From: Hyperoplus lanceolatus | Taxonomy: Eukaryota; Chordata; Actinopteri; Uranoscopiformes; Ammodytidae | Length of the DNA: 64,000 nucleotides | Assembly: GCA_026929865.2 (NCBI GenBank) | Contig: CM049395.1 | Coordinates: 33,583,501-33,647,500, forward strand | Direction of reading: 5' to 3' | Part shown: positions 37,579 to 49,808 of the stretch, in pieces | Layout of the letters: each line of letters opens with the position of its first letter | How positions within the stretch are numbered: the first letter of the stretch is position 1 | The notes under the pieces: generated by a model | The model's input: the letters and a program-made list of their open reading frames with translations, nothing else | What the model was told of the DNA's origin: nothing | The model's database searches: none | Program-made: the position numbers and the translations under genes

Positions 37579-38197
37579 TTATGGGTGGGGCCCCTCCTCT
37601 CTGCCCTGATATCTCTCATGGTCTGAGCTGTCATCTGGGGCCGGCAGTTGTCCTTCGGTGCTGCTGCTACGCTGTGTTATCTTCTCCTCCTGGGCCTTGT
37701 CCTTGGCAAGAACAGATGGGTGACGTAGGACGTAAATCACGTTGGATGTGAATAGTTTGACTCCAGCCTTATTTAGGCAGAGTCCATCTGTCTTAAAAAG
37801 TTGCCTACGGTTCCAGAACATTTTAAAATTGTCAATAACATGCACTGAATGGTCAGGGCACGCGGTTGAAAGCCATGTGTTCAGTGCTAACAGTCTAGTG
37901 AATCTATCAGGTCCTCTTCTGATTGGTGGCAGAGGACCACTGATAAACACCTCAGCATTCAGTGAGCTGACCGTTTTCAAGAGATCTTTAAAGTCCTGTT
38001 TCAACATTTCAGACTCCTGCTTTACAACATAATGCCTTAGCTCGATCTTGTCCACTGTTTCGAGTCACTGATAGAGTGGTGTCGTTCCCACATAGTCCAT
38101 TCACTTCCACGTTCACTTCTATTTGATTCACTTTTGTTTCCAGTGCTGTAATCCTCTGTAGGAGTATTTGATAGTCCTCGTTTGATAAGGGAGGCAT
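37579..38197 (-). pseudogene. L2-type LINE ORF1 with SGNH-esterase-like domain
   Basis: Two overlapping frames, joined by a frameshift near 38030. The first is an N-terminal segment MPPLSNEDYQILLQRITALE with heptad-like spacing. The second is an esterase-like segment with VFISGPLPPIRRG and the C-terminal DGLCLNKAGVKLF. In related ORF1 proteins this last motif usually reads Asp-Gly-Leu-His; here the catalytic His is Cys. ORF1 esterase domains are typical of CR1/L2 elements. The downstream frame 37342-37160 may be the ORF1 end or the inter-ORF region. Confidence 0.75.
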
Positions 38198-38458
38198 CTT
38201 GCTGCTAATTAGCTTTAGCTTAGCGCCTCACTTCCAGTCACCACAGGCTTGTCCTGCTGGTAGGCCTCTTCACATTCTGTTGAGGAGGTCGTAAAAGTTT
38301 CTAAAAATGCCGGTAGTATCTATTAAAAAATAAAATTAATTACAGTCCCATTGACTTGTATGTATCCAGGAGCTGCTGCTAAATTTATATTGACGAAAAA
38401 GAAGAATATAAGCTAAAAGTGCAAGAGGAGGAGAGAGCAAGCAGAAAAGCGTCTGCGC

Positions 38459-38493
38459 AGTAGGAAAGCAGGAAGCAGTTCTGCTTTCCTACT
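38459..38493. other. perfect 13-bp inverted repeat, 9-nt loop
   Basis: AGTAGGAAAGCAG and its exact reverse complement CTGCTTTCCTACT, separated by 9 nt. It lies just upstream (5' side) of the L2 LINE and may mark an element end or the 5' UTR. Confidence 0.7.
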
Positions 38494-38499
38494 GTGAAA

Positions 38500-41400
38500 C
38501 ACCTATAACACCTATGGTATATAGCAGGCGGCGTGTTAAACAGACACTGCACTTTTTAAACTATGTTTGAAAAAAATTAAAAAACTGTTAAACAATGATA
38601 TACAGTATAGGCTAATTAAATTATACATTTTAGCGAACCGTATCTCTTAAATGCAAACACTGCTTGCTTGTCTCATCCTGACCACATAAAACGAACAACA
38701 ATTCATATAAGCCTATATATCATGACATCACACAACACCAAGCGCTTGGTCCTGCTGCAGCATCGTGAAAGGACCTCTTTTTGCCATGCACCTGGCCCAG
38801 GGGCTCAGAAAACTCAGTCAAGCTCAGAGTCAAGCTGAATGTTAGCTTCCTCAGAAAAATTTAGCTTATTTTACTTATTTAAAACGGTCACATTGTGCCA
38901 AAAAGTGATCGTGTGCCATAAAATGATTACAGTCCACCATGTTAAAGGTATTGCCCAGTTACACTGTAAGTAGGGAGGGGGATCATTAATTTCTATTCAT
39001 ATTGATACCATTATAACGACTCCACAATCCAAATCTTTATCGATACTTTTCTATTATTTTGTTTAAAGAGAACTGGTATTATTGCTTTAATTGCTTATAA
39101 GATGAGCAGAGTTCAGGATAGGACTTTAGGCATGTCATAATTCCATATTTAGGCCTACTATTTAGTTTATATTGCTGGGAAAACAAGTTTTTTACCCAAA
39201 CTGTAGGCTATTATTCAAGCTTCCCGCAAAAAACTCAAATTTCTTATTTTCTTGATGTTACATTTGAACACATCATGATGTCATTTTATTGACCTTTGCC
39301 TAATAATCATTTTACTGAGCCGACCTGAACACATCACAATTGAACCGTTAGCAATTTCTTTTAGCTAACTAGGTCTTATCCTGCAGATTTTAATATGGAT
39401 TTAAAAACTATCCGATTTTTTAACTGCGGGACTTGCTACAGAGTCTCTCGTTTGTTGATCACCGCTGCATTGAATGAATGATGAGACGGTGCCGAGCCCG
39501 TCTGCAGCGGCAGCGGCTCAGCAGACAAGAGTTTTTTTTTTTTTTTGGGAGACGGACCGGGTTGAAGGAGTTTCTTCAAGACAGTCGAAGGTAGAACACT
39601 TTTACAGTTCATGATGCGGTCCAGTGATGGAATAATACGCTGAAGTAGGCCTAATTAGATGAAGATGACCGATATTTAAAATTACATAGTGTGACCTAGC
39701 CTACTGGACTCCATAGCGGTATCGATAAGCTCAAACGTTATTGATTTCTGGGTTTTGAATATAGCGGAACCAGGTCCGTAGAATAGAGCCGGCTTTCGGA
39801 ACGTAGACAGCGAAACTGCGCGCACACAGGCTGTGTGTGTTGTGTGTGTTTGTGTGTGTGTGTGGGTGTGTGTGTGAGAGAGAGAGAGATCGAGTGCGAA
39901 AGAGCGACCGTGATGCTGCTGGCTGCCGCGCGCAGCTGCTCAATTGCGAATGTAGCCGATCTATTTTGTGTGAGTTAGCGGGAAAAAAAATGTTTTGCAG
40001 ACTGTAAAACACATGAATAAATAGCCTAGATTACAGACAAACCCTCTAAAATCCACTTGCCCGTTCGGGCAACCAAAAAGCAATCTCAACTTGCCCAAAC
40101 ATTATTTTCAGTTGCCCCGGGCAAGCGGGCAACCATTAGTGTCAACCACTGGTCACCCATGTGTGTCCCAGTTGGATAATTGTATGTAATCATTTCAAAT
40201 AGATTTCCTTTTGTATGTCTTCAGTCCATTGTATTTGTGTTAAGTGAAAGCTTAAGCATGCATTTTGATACATTGACAATGAGGAGGCAGAGATTGAAAG
40301 ACCCCAATGGTGCTTACAGAATATACCATTTGGAGAGTAAATACTGTAAGTACTTCACCATTTCAATTTCAAGAAGGAGCTTGAAGACAGCTTAGAATTG
40401 TTGCATTCTGCCTCCATCTTGACGAATGTAAAAAAAAAAAAATGCTTATGACATACGAATATTGATTTCTCATTATGTGTTTACCATTCCAATGGGATGG
40501 ACTGTTAATTGCCACATCGTTATACCACCCTCAACTGCAGCCCTGTTCATCTGGGTCCAATTCATACTATTTCCTGGCAGGAAGATTTGCACTCAGTTCA
40601 AAGATTGTTAAGCAACTATGACCAAAGTCTAACCCAACAGACATTCTATCATCTGAACAACTTATTTAACGCAGGTGATGTTAAATCAACGCCGTGTGTG
40701 GCGAGGATTACAATCTCTTGTGTAGGTCAAAAGTTCAGGATCGTGTCACAAAATCTCATCAGACCACGGAGACCAGGCCGAGCCCTTGCAGAACGGATCA
40801 GTACCTTGTGTTACCACTTCACAGTGCACTTCTGAGGGGGGTTACAGGTAGCATGCTCTACCCGATGCTAATAAGGCAGACTCTATGCCTGTCTTTAATG
40901 GTATTTAGGCCAAACGTGACAGGAATACATCACCGCTTGAAAAGTCATGCAGGCAGTTGCAAAGATAGTCTTCTCCCTCGTCAACGTGTGTGTGTGTGGG
41001 GGGAGGGGGGTTTGAGGAGTCAAGTACATCCAGCCTTTGCTCTCTGCGTGGGCTTCATCTTCTGGATATCTGTCTCTTTGGGGGCGGCCATTTTAATATT
41101 CAAACCAAGCGGAGAGAACAAGTGCAGAGGGACAGCGACCATTTGAATAATTGAAGGGGCTCCATAGCGCTAGAGAATCCTCTCTCTCTCTATCTCTCTC
41201 TCCACCATATATCTTTCCTTCCATCTTTCTTTCCAGCCCAGCTTCTTGAAGTTTGTCCCAGAAAGCAGTCTGGGACATGTGCTCTACCACAGCAGCCGAT
41301 TCCAACAGTCCCAAAAGGCTGATGGAAGGAGATATAGAAAAGAAGGAAGAAGAAAGAAGAGATTTTTCACACACAGAAAAGGAAATATAGAGGCCAAATC

Positions 41401-41790
41401 TATTTTGACAGAAAAGTGGCTGCGGACCAAAATGGGGGATGAAAAGAACCGAGCGAAGCCATCTCTGCCCATAATTTGTTAAACACTTTTACATCGCTTT
41501 TCCCATCTGTGTCCTTCGATTTGTTTGACAGACTTTAAAGCCAACATTTCTGAATAAGTCAGTGAGGAGATGCGTCTTCCTCCCGAAGGGCTGAATAAAG
41601 CATAAAGCAGCTTCAAATTTTCAGTATTATTCCTCATTTCAATCACGTCTCAAGCGGTTACATGAAAAGTATTCAAAGTTTAATGGAGATGCCTGTGTGG
41701 CACATTGTTAAGAATGCTTGCAAGTTAAAATCCATCTGGATTGAAGGCTGAAAGTAAACATCCATCAATCCATATCAGTTCAGAATCTAA
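38500..41790. other. intergenic, repeat-like patches, no gene seen
   Basis: 38970-39720 has the look of an old DNA element (GATACCATTATAACGAC; GCGGTATCGATAAGC). A (TG)n(GA)n tract lies at 39831-39890. Short GCCCG/CGGGC hairpins lie at 40055-40135. No coding exon is recognised. Confidence 0.4.
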
Positions 41791-41934
41791 TGCCCCAACA
41801 CCCTTGTTTTAAGTTGTCATCCATGTGTTCTGTCTTTCTAACTATCTATTATCCATCCATCCATCTATAGCCTATATCAAACCCATTCAACACTAATTGA
41901 AACCAAAATGCAAATCTATCTATCTACCAAAGAC

Positions 41935-41935
<1 letters not shown>

Positions 41936-42001
<66 letters not shown>

Positions 42002-42006
42002 GTCTA

Positions 42007-42091
<85 letters not shown>
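41936..42091. repeat. (TATC)n(TGTC)n microsatellite
   Basis: Tetranucleotide array in unit 1 of the tandem duplication: TATC units, then mixed TATC/TGTC, then pure TGTC. Confidence 0.97.
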
Positions 42092-42371
42092 ACATATATC
42101 CATCCATCCCTCCATCCATATATCTGACTGTCTGCATAAAGCATGTCCTAAATGTTATTAATATGCATCAAGATTCAATTGACCGCACAACTTTTCAAGC
42201 GAACACATTCCAATGACAAAACATTATAGAAAAATGCATAGAAATACAAGCCTGGTCCAACACCCTATTTGAAGTTGTCATCCAGGTTGTCTGTCTATCT
42301 TACTATCTATAATCCATCCATCCATCTATAGCCTATATCAAACCCACTTAACATTACCGGACACCAAACTG

Positions 42372-42410
42372 CACATCCATCCATCCATCCATCCATCCAT
42401 CCATCCATCC

Positions 42411-42503
<93 letters not shown>
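42372..42503. repeat. (CATC)n(TATC)n microsatellite
   Basis: Tetranucleotide array in unit 2, directly abutting the Tc1 element that inserted into it. The array resumes at 43365. Confidence 0.97.
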
Positions 42504-43364
42504 CACAAAAATATAAACGCAACACTTTTGTTTTTGCTCCCATTTTTCATGAGATGGACTTAAAGATCTAAAATTCATTCCAGATACACAATTGTACCAT
42601 TTCTCTCAAACATTGTTCACAAATCTGTCTAAATGTGTGATAGTGAGCACTTCTGCTTTGCTGAGATAATCCATCCCACCTCACAGGTGTGCCACATCAA
42701 GATGCTGATCTGACATCATGATTAGTGCACAGGTGTGCCTTAGACTGTCCACAATAAAAGGCCACCCTGAAATGTGCAGTTTTGTCTCACAGCAAAATGC
42801 CACAGATGCCACAAGCATTGAGGGAGCGTGCAATTGGCATGCTGACAGCAGGAATGTCAACCAGATCCGTTGCTCGTGCATTGAATGTTCATTTCTCCAC
42901 CATAAGCCGTCTCCAGCAACTTCGCACAGCCATTGAAGAGGAGTGGAACAACATTCCACAGGCCACAATTGACAATCTGATAAACTCTATGCGAAGAAGA
43001 TGTGTTGCACTGCATGAGGCAAATGGTGGTCACACCAGATACTGACTGGTTCTGAGTCCCCAGACCCCCAATAAATAAAAAAAATGCACATTTCAGAGTG
43101 GCCTTTTATTGTGGACAGTCTAAGGCACGCCTGTGCACTAATCATGATGTCAGATCAGCATCTTGATGTGGCACACCTGTGAGGTGGGATGGATTATCTC
43201 AGCAAAGCAGAAGTGCTCACTATCACACATTTAGACAGATTTGTGAACAATGTTTGAGAGAAATGGTACAATTGTGTATCTGGAATGAATTTTAGATCTT
43301 TAAGTCCATCTCATGAAAAATGGGAGCAAAAACAAAAGTGTTGCGTTTATATTTTTGTTGAGTA
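42504..43364 (+). mobile_element. Tc1/mariner deletion derivative with about 280 bp inverted repeats
   Basis: Termini read ACAAAAATATAAACGCAACA on the left and the inverse on the right (GCGTTTATATTTTTGTTGAG). Near-identical long inverted repeats run about 42504-42779 and 43087-43364. TA dinucleotides flank both ends, as for Tc1 elements. The left end lacks three bases (TCA) present at the right end. Confidence 0.9.
42797..43045 (+). pseudogene. Tc1 transposase with internal deletion, 82 codons
   Basis: The N-terminal HTH segment (MPQMPQALRERAIGML and SVARALNVHFSTISRLQ) is joined in frame to the extreme C-terminus (EEEWNNIPQATIDNLINSM, then RRRCVALHEANGGHTRY). The whole catalytic DDE core, which takes the family to about 340 residues, is missing. 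It may be a DNA-binding-only product if expressed, but is most likely dead. The start is the ATG just inside the left inverted repeat. Confidence 0.88.
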
Positions 43365-43573
43365 TATCTATCTATCCATATCCGTCTATCCGTCGGTCTG
43401 TCTGTCTGTTTATCCGTCCATCTATCCATCCATATATCTAACTGGCTGCATAAATCATGTCCAAAATGTTATTAATATGCCTCACGATTCAGTTGACCGC
43501 ACAACTTTCAAGCGAGCATATTCAATGGATGAGAAATGATGGACAAATGCATAGAATTACACGCCTGGTCCAA

Positions 43574-46026
43574 ACCATTTTCCAGCGTTGCTTTTGCATA
43601 GAAAATAGAAGTAATGGAAGCTGTCAAGCTGTCAAATAACTCCAAACTCCATGTGTTGATTTACCGCCCAGAAGTCCTTTGTGGGCTACAAATCTCTAGC
43701 ATTGACACTAAATATTGCTGTAGTATGGATTCAAACAGGGCAAAAAAAAGAGATGCAGTGTATTTATCCTTATATGAAAAAATAATTGTAATGAGAGACT
43801 ACATTGTAAAATCAGCATGCAGCTGACATTGATTTGACTATGCAGATCTGCTGAGGCTTTCTTTTACAGCAGCACAGGGCTGAGTGCGCCCCTCCCCTTG
43901 TTCCAAGCACTTTTATTTTTAATTTCTCTGCTCAGGAGGTCTCGAGATTTAAAATTCATATTTCATCAAAGTGTGAATAAAATGCTGATAACGGAAAAAT
44001 GTTTCAAATGCACTGCTAGTGTTTGTAGGGGAGACTGTCTCTCACAGTTATGTAACCGTTAGCACATTCATATTAGTATATATAGCACATGCAACATTAC
44101 AGTATATAAAAGTCCAATAGTATCTTATTTATTTATGTATCCTTTATTTAACCAGGTTAGTCTCATTGAGATTAAAATCTCTTTTACAACAGATCTCATT
44201 TAAATAATGCATTTTTATAGGTAATGTGAAACCCACATATGTCCAGTTCCCTGCCCCTGGATCTGACTTTATCCGAAAGCACTGAAAAATTCTCTCAGAT
44301 GAGATTTCCACTGATGTAGCTTCTCAGACCAGGATTATTATATATAATCTATGTGAAATTGGCATGTGTTCTAACAGGCTACCCTTTTAGGCATGCACAA
44401 TGAGGAAAGTTCTGACTTCAACAGCTGTAGAAAAGGCACTAAAATGTTTCACAAGAGTGTAGGAACTGATTTCAGTTCTAGATTATAAACTAAAGTTGAA
44501 TAAATGTTAACCAATTGAAAGGGGATTAAAGAGCTAGTAAACTAGGGTCAGAATTTGTATTTTTCCACCACAGCAATCAAGTCTTGGTAAAGACGTTCAA
44601 GAGTGGTGCGCTTTTACTGAAGGCCTATAATCTTTGTTTTGATTCAAGTGACATGTAGTGGCAGTGAGAGTTTTAAAAATGACTAATAGAAGTGCAAGGA
44701 CATCTGGGTTTAGTTCTAAATTGAGAATTGCATTCAGAAATATGAATTTGTGAGGTCTAATATTATATTATTATTGTCCTACCAGGCACACTTTCTCATC
44801 TCAGCTGTTTGTAGAAACTCAAAGGTATACTACATTAAGCAATGCATTGAATGAATACATTGGTAATTACTTCTGACTTTAAAGGAAGACATAACCATCA
44901 TTGTAGATGAGGGAAGGTTTATAGGATAATAGCTGTCACCACGGAGTGTCAATCAAAACACTGGAATACTGCTTTCTTGGTTTGTCCAATGTAATGGCAG
45001 ATTTATTTAGTTTGTAGGGTTTGGAGGGTATCTGTATGGGTGTGTGTGTGGTCTACAGAAAGAAGGGAAACAAATAATCACGTCATTACCACATTCATAA
45101 TAACCATACATTTCTATAATGCATGCACACTACAACTAGCATGAAAGTCTAAGTAATTAACATAGGGAAAATGATTATACAATTCAATAACAGGATATGC
45201 ATTAATGCCAGTAGGCCTTCACATGAGATTAACATAGTTAACAGAAGATGCTAACATTCACCTAACAACAGCATAAATGCCCCGGTAAAGTACTAGGGAA
45301 AAATAACTGACATCTAATACAAACGGCCTCAAAGACGGTAAGTGCGCGAGGCTCTAAAAGGGGACTTTACAACATTCAACAGTTGCTTAGATAGCCTACT
45401 TAACAACAACATACAAACAACTCAGGTTATCGTCACTTACAAATCTTCAACGACGCACACTTCTTATTGGGGAAAACTCCAAACTCCGTCCGCAGACACG
45501 ATCGCTCTGCTGCCTTTCTTTCTCTCCTTTTCTCTCTCTCCTCCTCGACAGTTAACGGCTCCGCTCCTAATCAATAAGCGCGCGCATGAGCATGCACCGA
45601 GCGCATGATCGGCTCATGCCAGTGATACGACCAGGTCCTTTATAATCGCGGACCCTCTTTAAAAATCATCATTGCATAAAAATGGTTAAGTATTGAAAAT
45701 TAATGTCTTGTTATAATGTAATATTACAGATCACATAATCATGTGGACAGACTGTTGATCAGACAAAACAAGCCTTTTTTAATAGATACTATCAGCTTGG
45801 CCTTTGCGAAATTCTGACATTCTAATTCATGATATTTCATAGACAGAATTATTAATTAAAAAAAATAACAAGAACAATCGCCAGTTGCATCCTCCAATCC
45901 TTTATTTGGTGCATGGAGATGGTTAGTGGGAAGCACCATCACTAGCACTTATTACTTCAAAATGTGCCATAGGTGATCAACCCGGATTCAGATCATTTCC
46001 ATACTAATCGAATCGTTCAGTGACCC
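43574..46026. other. intergenic, minor repeat fragments
   Basis: 44128-44206 (CCTTTATTTAACCAGGTTAG, then TCTCATTGAGATTAAAATC) resembles a widespread fish LINE/SINE 3' tail. 45570-45660 is a small CpG-rich patch (GCGCGCGCATGAGCATGC). No gene is seen. Confidence 0.4.
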
Positions 46027-46034
46027 TTACTGCC

Positions 46035-46834
46035 CAGGGGTGGATTACTGCACGGGCACACCGGGCACAGGCCCAGGGGCCCAAGGGTTCAGGGGGGCCC
46101 TAAGCCAGAGATACTGATAGTAACTTTACATGTCGCATAGTCAAAGAGCTCAGTCACTCAAGTCAATAAAAGGCTCCAAAAAGGAATAGCCTAAATATAA
46201 GGATACTCATTAAAATGTAACAAGATATAAATCATCATGGGCCCCTCAACTAGTAGGGGAGAAATACAAAAGCAAGTTAAAAACAACGGCAATAGTAGCT
46301 CTGTCTAAGGGGCTCCATGAGGGGCCTTGAAGGCCCTCTCACACAAACAGAAATAAGCTTTCTATGTGTAAATTATATACTGTTCATATAAAGTAGCTAT
46401 CCACCCTTTCTCTGTTGAAATGGGCCCCTCCATCATAGAACATGGGTCTGCAGACCAATCTACTGTACTGTTTTTACAGTTGCAGAGTAAAGAATGCTGC
46501 CTGTTTTAGAAAAATCTGAAAAATAATGTGCCTTCTGCATCTCATTTGATATAGCCTCTAAAATGTCCTCTCAAAGTGCACCAGATTGATGCATTTTATT
46601 TTAAAAAGCTTAAAAAAATCCGGGGTGGCATGCCCCCGGACCCTCCAACAAGGACCAGGGTCCCTCTCACAGTATCCCAAAATCCTGTGGGAAACACTGA
46701 CTTCCTTAATATGTTTTTGCCATTAATTGTATGTATCTGTTTGGAAAAGTCAGTGTACCTGACTGGATAGGGAAGAGTGGGGGGCCTTTTAAGAGTTTGT
46801 GCCCAGGGCCCCATTATCTCATAATCCGTCTAAG
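46035..46834. mobile_element. hAT-like non-autonomous element, 800 bp, 8-bp TSD
   Basis: Perfect 8-bp duplication TTACTGCC at 46027-46034 and 46835-46842. The left end CAGGGGTGGATTACTG and inverted right end CTTAGACGGATTATGAG share a GGATTA core. Both ends carry subterminal GGGCCC/GTGCCC motifs. No transposase is present. Confidence 0.75.
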
Positions 46835-46842
46835 TTACTGCC

Positions 46843-47859
46843 CCGCTACCGAGATATCAGTGTTCATTGTTTCATGTTTCCCCTGATAATTTATTCAGGT
46901 TTCATTCCGTCACTTGCCTGCCTTCGGTCAAATTGTCTGCAGATAGAATGTAATCAATTACTCTTCCTATTTCGGACTGTCACTCACCTCTCTTTCGATT
47001 ATTGTCCTGTATGGTCAAAACAACGTGTCGCCTACTGTAGTCTAACACACTGCCTCAATGAATGATTTATATTTATATTTTTTCTCTCCCTCTGTCTTTC
47101 TCAATCTCACAAGGCTTTGGCCTGAGTGACCGGCAGTCACTTTGTCACGTAGCCCAACCGCTGTCCATTATGTGGCCTAATAAGACACGCTGTTCATTTC
47201 AGATGAAATGAATGCACACTCACTTGTCTATCTGGGGGGGCTGCAGGTCACTCAATCTCCCTATAGCACTAACCAGTCTACTACACTGGATGAAGTTCCC
47301 CATTTAATATGACCATTGGCGGAAAGCATTTAGCATTGGTTCAGCCACACAGAGGTTGCCTAGGTTACATTTGTCTGCCTCTTCTGATGGGCTATGTAAA
47401 TGGAAGAAACAATGGGTTGATTGTAATATTGCTCACTCACAATAGCAGGTGGGAAAGTAGTGTAATTTTCCAGAGCCAACAGTTCCCATTTGGTACAGCT
47501 GGTTTTGACAGGAGATGCACTTGTACATTTGCTATCCTACCTGCTTTTAATGTGGAGGAGAAATTATAAAAACCTGTACGTGTAGAATGTGGATTTATTT
47601 GTTGATGCAGACTGTGGAAATGAGTCCGCTTTGGATGACTGGAGAGAGAATAACGCCTGTAGGTGGCAACCATACCTCATCAGCAATTGAATCGCGCACG
47701 CACGTCCACATACAAACACAAAGCTCGGAGACATCAGATCTTTGGGCTTTATGCATTAATGCCATTGATCCATGATAATTAACGACCGCTGTGTGATTTA
47801 AATGAGCAGATGGAGGCGCAGGCAAAGTGGTCAAAGTTAAAGTGGTCCCTGGGCAATAG
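46843..47859. other. intergenic, nothing recognised
   Basis: Upstream flank of the candidate promoter region. It contains no supported element. Confidence 0.4.
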
Positions 47860-49067
47860 GCATGAACACGCTCACGCCTACGCACGCGCACACCTACACT
47901 TATAGATACACACACGCACACACTGGCTGAATCTCGGACACACACACGCGCGGCGGATCTGTGCCTAGAGACCGTGATTTCAACATGCTCGCTATTCAAG
48001 TCATGGACTGCAGCGAGCGGGGTAACCATTAGGAGCCGGTGGTAGAAGGGAAAAAAACTGCTTTATTTGCAACACACGGATAATGCTGCTGCTTCTGCCA
48101 CACCAGCCGTATCGGACACACTCCCCCTGAGAAGTGGAATTATTACTAATAGCTGAGTTTATGTAATCAATACACCGGACTGCTTTAGGTGGAAGAATAA
48201 CAAGAGCATCCCGCGGATTCTTATTCCCGTTCTGCTTGGTAGAAAATACTGTGTGTGTGCCATGCCATATGCTCTGCGATCCTCAGAGCAGCCTATGGCA
48301 ATCCCATTTGTCCTGATGCGACGCTTGTGAGGGTTGCGGTGGAACGGATAACCTTAATTCTTGATCCAATAGGCGTTCTCAGGTTGATTTTTTTCCTTTT
48401 TTTGTGGGCCACTTCTGCACTGACCATATCAAGCATGCTTTTAACATAGCTAATTGTTCAGTGTCACGTCTGTCCTCCGATCTTGTTCCATTTGGTTTTT
48501 TTTAGGATATGATCCGCGCGAAAGAAGGCAAATCAGAAAATAATTAGTCCACTTTTGTGGGGTTTTTTGTGTTGTGTTTTTCTCATTATTTTTGGTTGAA
48601 ATTGACTAAGCGATATTTCAAGGAGAAAACCACCGGTGGGAGTGCATTTTTGGACTGTGACTGTTTTTTTTAGGGGGGGTGGGATAAGAAGGGGCCTTTA
48701 TAGACTTGATCCCCCATCAAAAACTCTGCAGGATTCCCTCCTCCTCTCCAGTCCAGAGGAATATCTTCAGGTCCAGTGGGGGGGTTCACCGTTGCTCCTC
48801 CGGGGGAGCTTTTATCATCGGCGCTGATTACTTACATCCGGAGGGAATGGTGGACGCGCCGCGCAACTCTTTCTGAATGTTTGGCATTTTTCGCAGGCGA
48901 GCATCTTGACTAGTGATCGAGAGAGACGCGGACTGCAGCACTCCAATTCCCTTTCACATGGAGATTTGTGCCTCGCTCGTGCTGCAAATCTCCAAAACGG
49001 GGACCGGGGCCCTGCTGCTTTTCCCCTCGCCGCTCTCAACCCCGATCGCATCAATTCGAGAAAATGC
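47860..49067 (+). promoter_or_regulatory. candidate promoter and first exon of an unidentified + strand gene
   Basis: This 1.2 kb is GC- and CpG-richer than the AT-rich flanks, with CGCGCGGCGG-type clusters near 47948 and GC-rich sequence from 48770. It ends with ATG at 49064-49066, one further base (C), then a near-consensus donor GTAAGTATT. The arrangement fits a long 5' UTR exon carrying the first four coding bases (phase 1). The product cannot be told from one codon. In mammals cd44 and slc1a2 lie near apip, and a second codon starting with C fits Met-Pro starts such as in slc1a2; this is only a hint. Confidence 0.4.
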
Positions 49068-49741
49068 GTAAGTATTCAGTCAAAATTTCATTCCAATCGT
49101 GCCGTTTTCCTGCGTGATATGCTGTACTATGTTTCTCATACAGAGCAATCATTCATCGCCATTTAAGCCGTGATATGTGGTTGGGCTCATATACTTCACT
49201 GTAAAGAGTTTTATGTTATTTTACATGTCCTTTTTTTCATTTTCATGGGTTGGTTCAATTATTGCTGTCGCACGATTGTGTGTCTTTCCGAATGTGTGTG
49301 AATGTGTGTCTGTGTGTGTCTTTCTGAATGTGTGTGTGTGTGACAGACAAAGATATATAGGCTATAGAGAGGTATGGGCAGAGGGAGACAGGAACCGAAA
49401 GGGGGGTTAAGGAGGTGTGTGTGTGTGTGGGGGGGGGGGAAGCTGGTGCAACAAATTGTGTGTTTGAGCGCTTGTTAGAGATTGTATGGTCTTTTGGCAG
49501 GCTAGTCCCTGTTGCCAGCAGGACATTACTGCTAGAAAAAGGGCCTACGTCATATGGTAATTCAAATTCAGTTCAGGTATTCTCAGCATACACGTTTGCA
49601 GCAAAAGGAGCGCCAGAATGGCCAGGTGGGCAGGCTGGCCCACAGGAAGGGCGCTTTGAGTGGGTATGTGGCAAAGCAAATGCTTCAGGTCAAGCTTCAT
49701 TTTACAGCGTTTGCTTATGCACACACCTCATACACATGCCC

Positions 49742-49745
<4 letters not shown>

Positions 49746-49804
<59 letters not shown>
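49746..49804. repeat. (CT)n microsatellite
   Basis: About 29 CT units. Confidence 0.97.

Positions 49805-49808
<4 letters not shown>

Larger units (their letters stand above)
32764..38220 (-). mobile_element. near full-length L2-type LINE, inactive, split by a hAT element
   Basis: Order on the minus strand: an ORF1 start with a short coiled-coil-like N-terminus (38197-38009) and an SGNH-esterase-like segment (38055-37579); an AP-endonuclease segment (about 37170-36005); a hAT interruption (34524-36036); a reverse-transcriptase ORF (34352-32922); a 3' UTR ending in a short tandem tail of TTGCC units (plus-strand AAGGCAAGGCAAGG near 32770). The esterase ORF1 plus APE plus RT plus microsatellite tail matches the CR1/L2 group, and RT motifs such as ALVKVLNDIH and GVPQGSILGPLLF point to L2. 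The 5' end is uncertain, 38220-38500. Confidence 0.85.
41793..43573. repeat. tandem duplication of a microsatellite-bearing block
   Basis: Unit 1 is about 41793-42256 and unit 2 about 42257-43573. Both begin CCAACACCC...AGTTGTCATCCA, contain CCATCTATAGCCTATATCAA, a tetranucleotide array, and GTTATTAATATGC, and end GCCTGGTCCAA. Unit 2 also contains an 861 bp Tc1 element. Without it the units are about 463 and 456 bp. Confidence 0.85.

Noticed and set aside
41936-42503. CRISPR-like regular repeats
   Set aside because: Pure tetranucleotide microsatellites without spacers, in a vertebrate genome.
47595-48029. 144-codon minus-strand ORF
   Set aside because: Contains translated CA-repeat sequence and overlaps the candidate promoter; no family signature.
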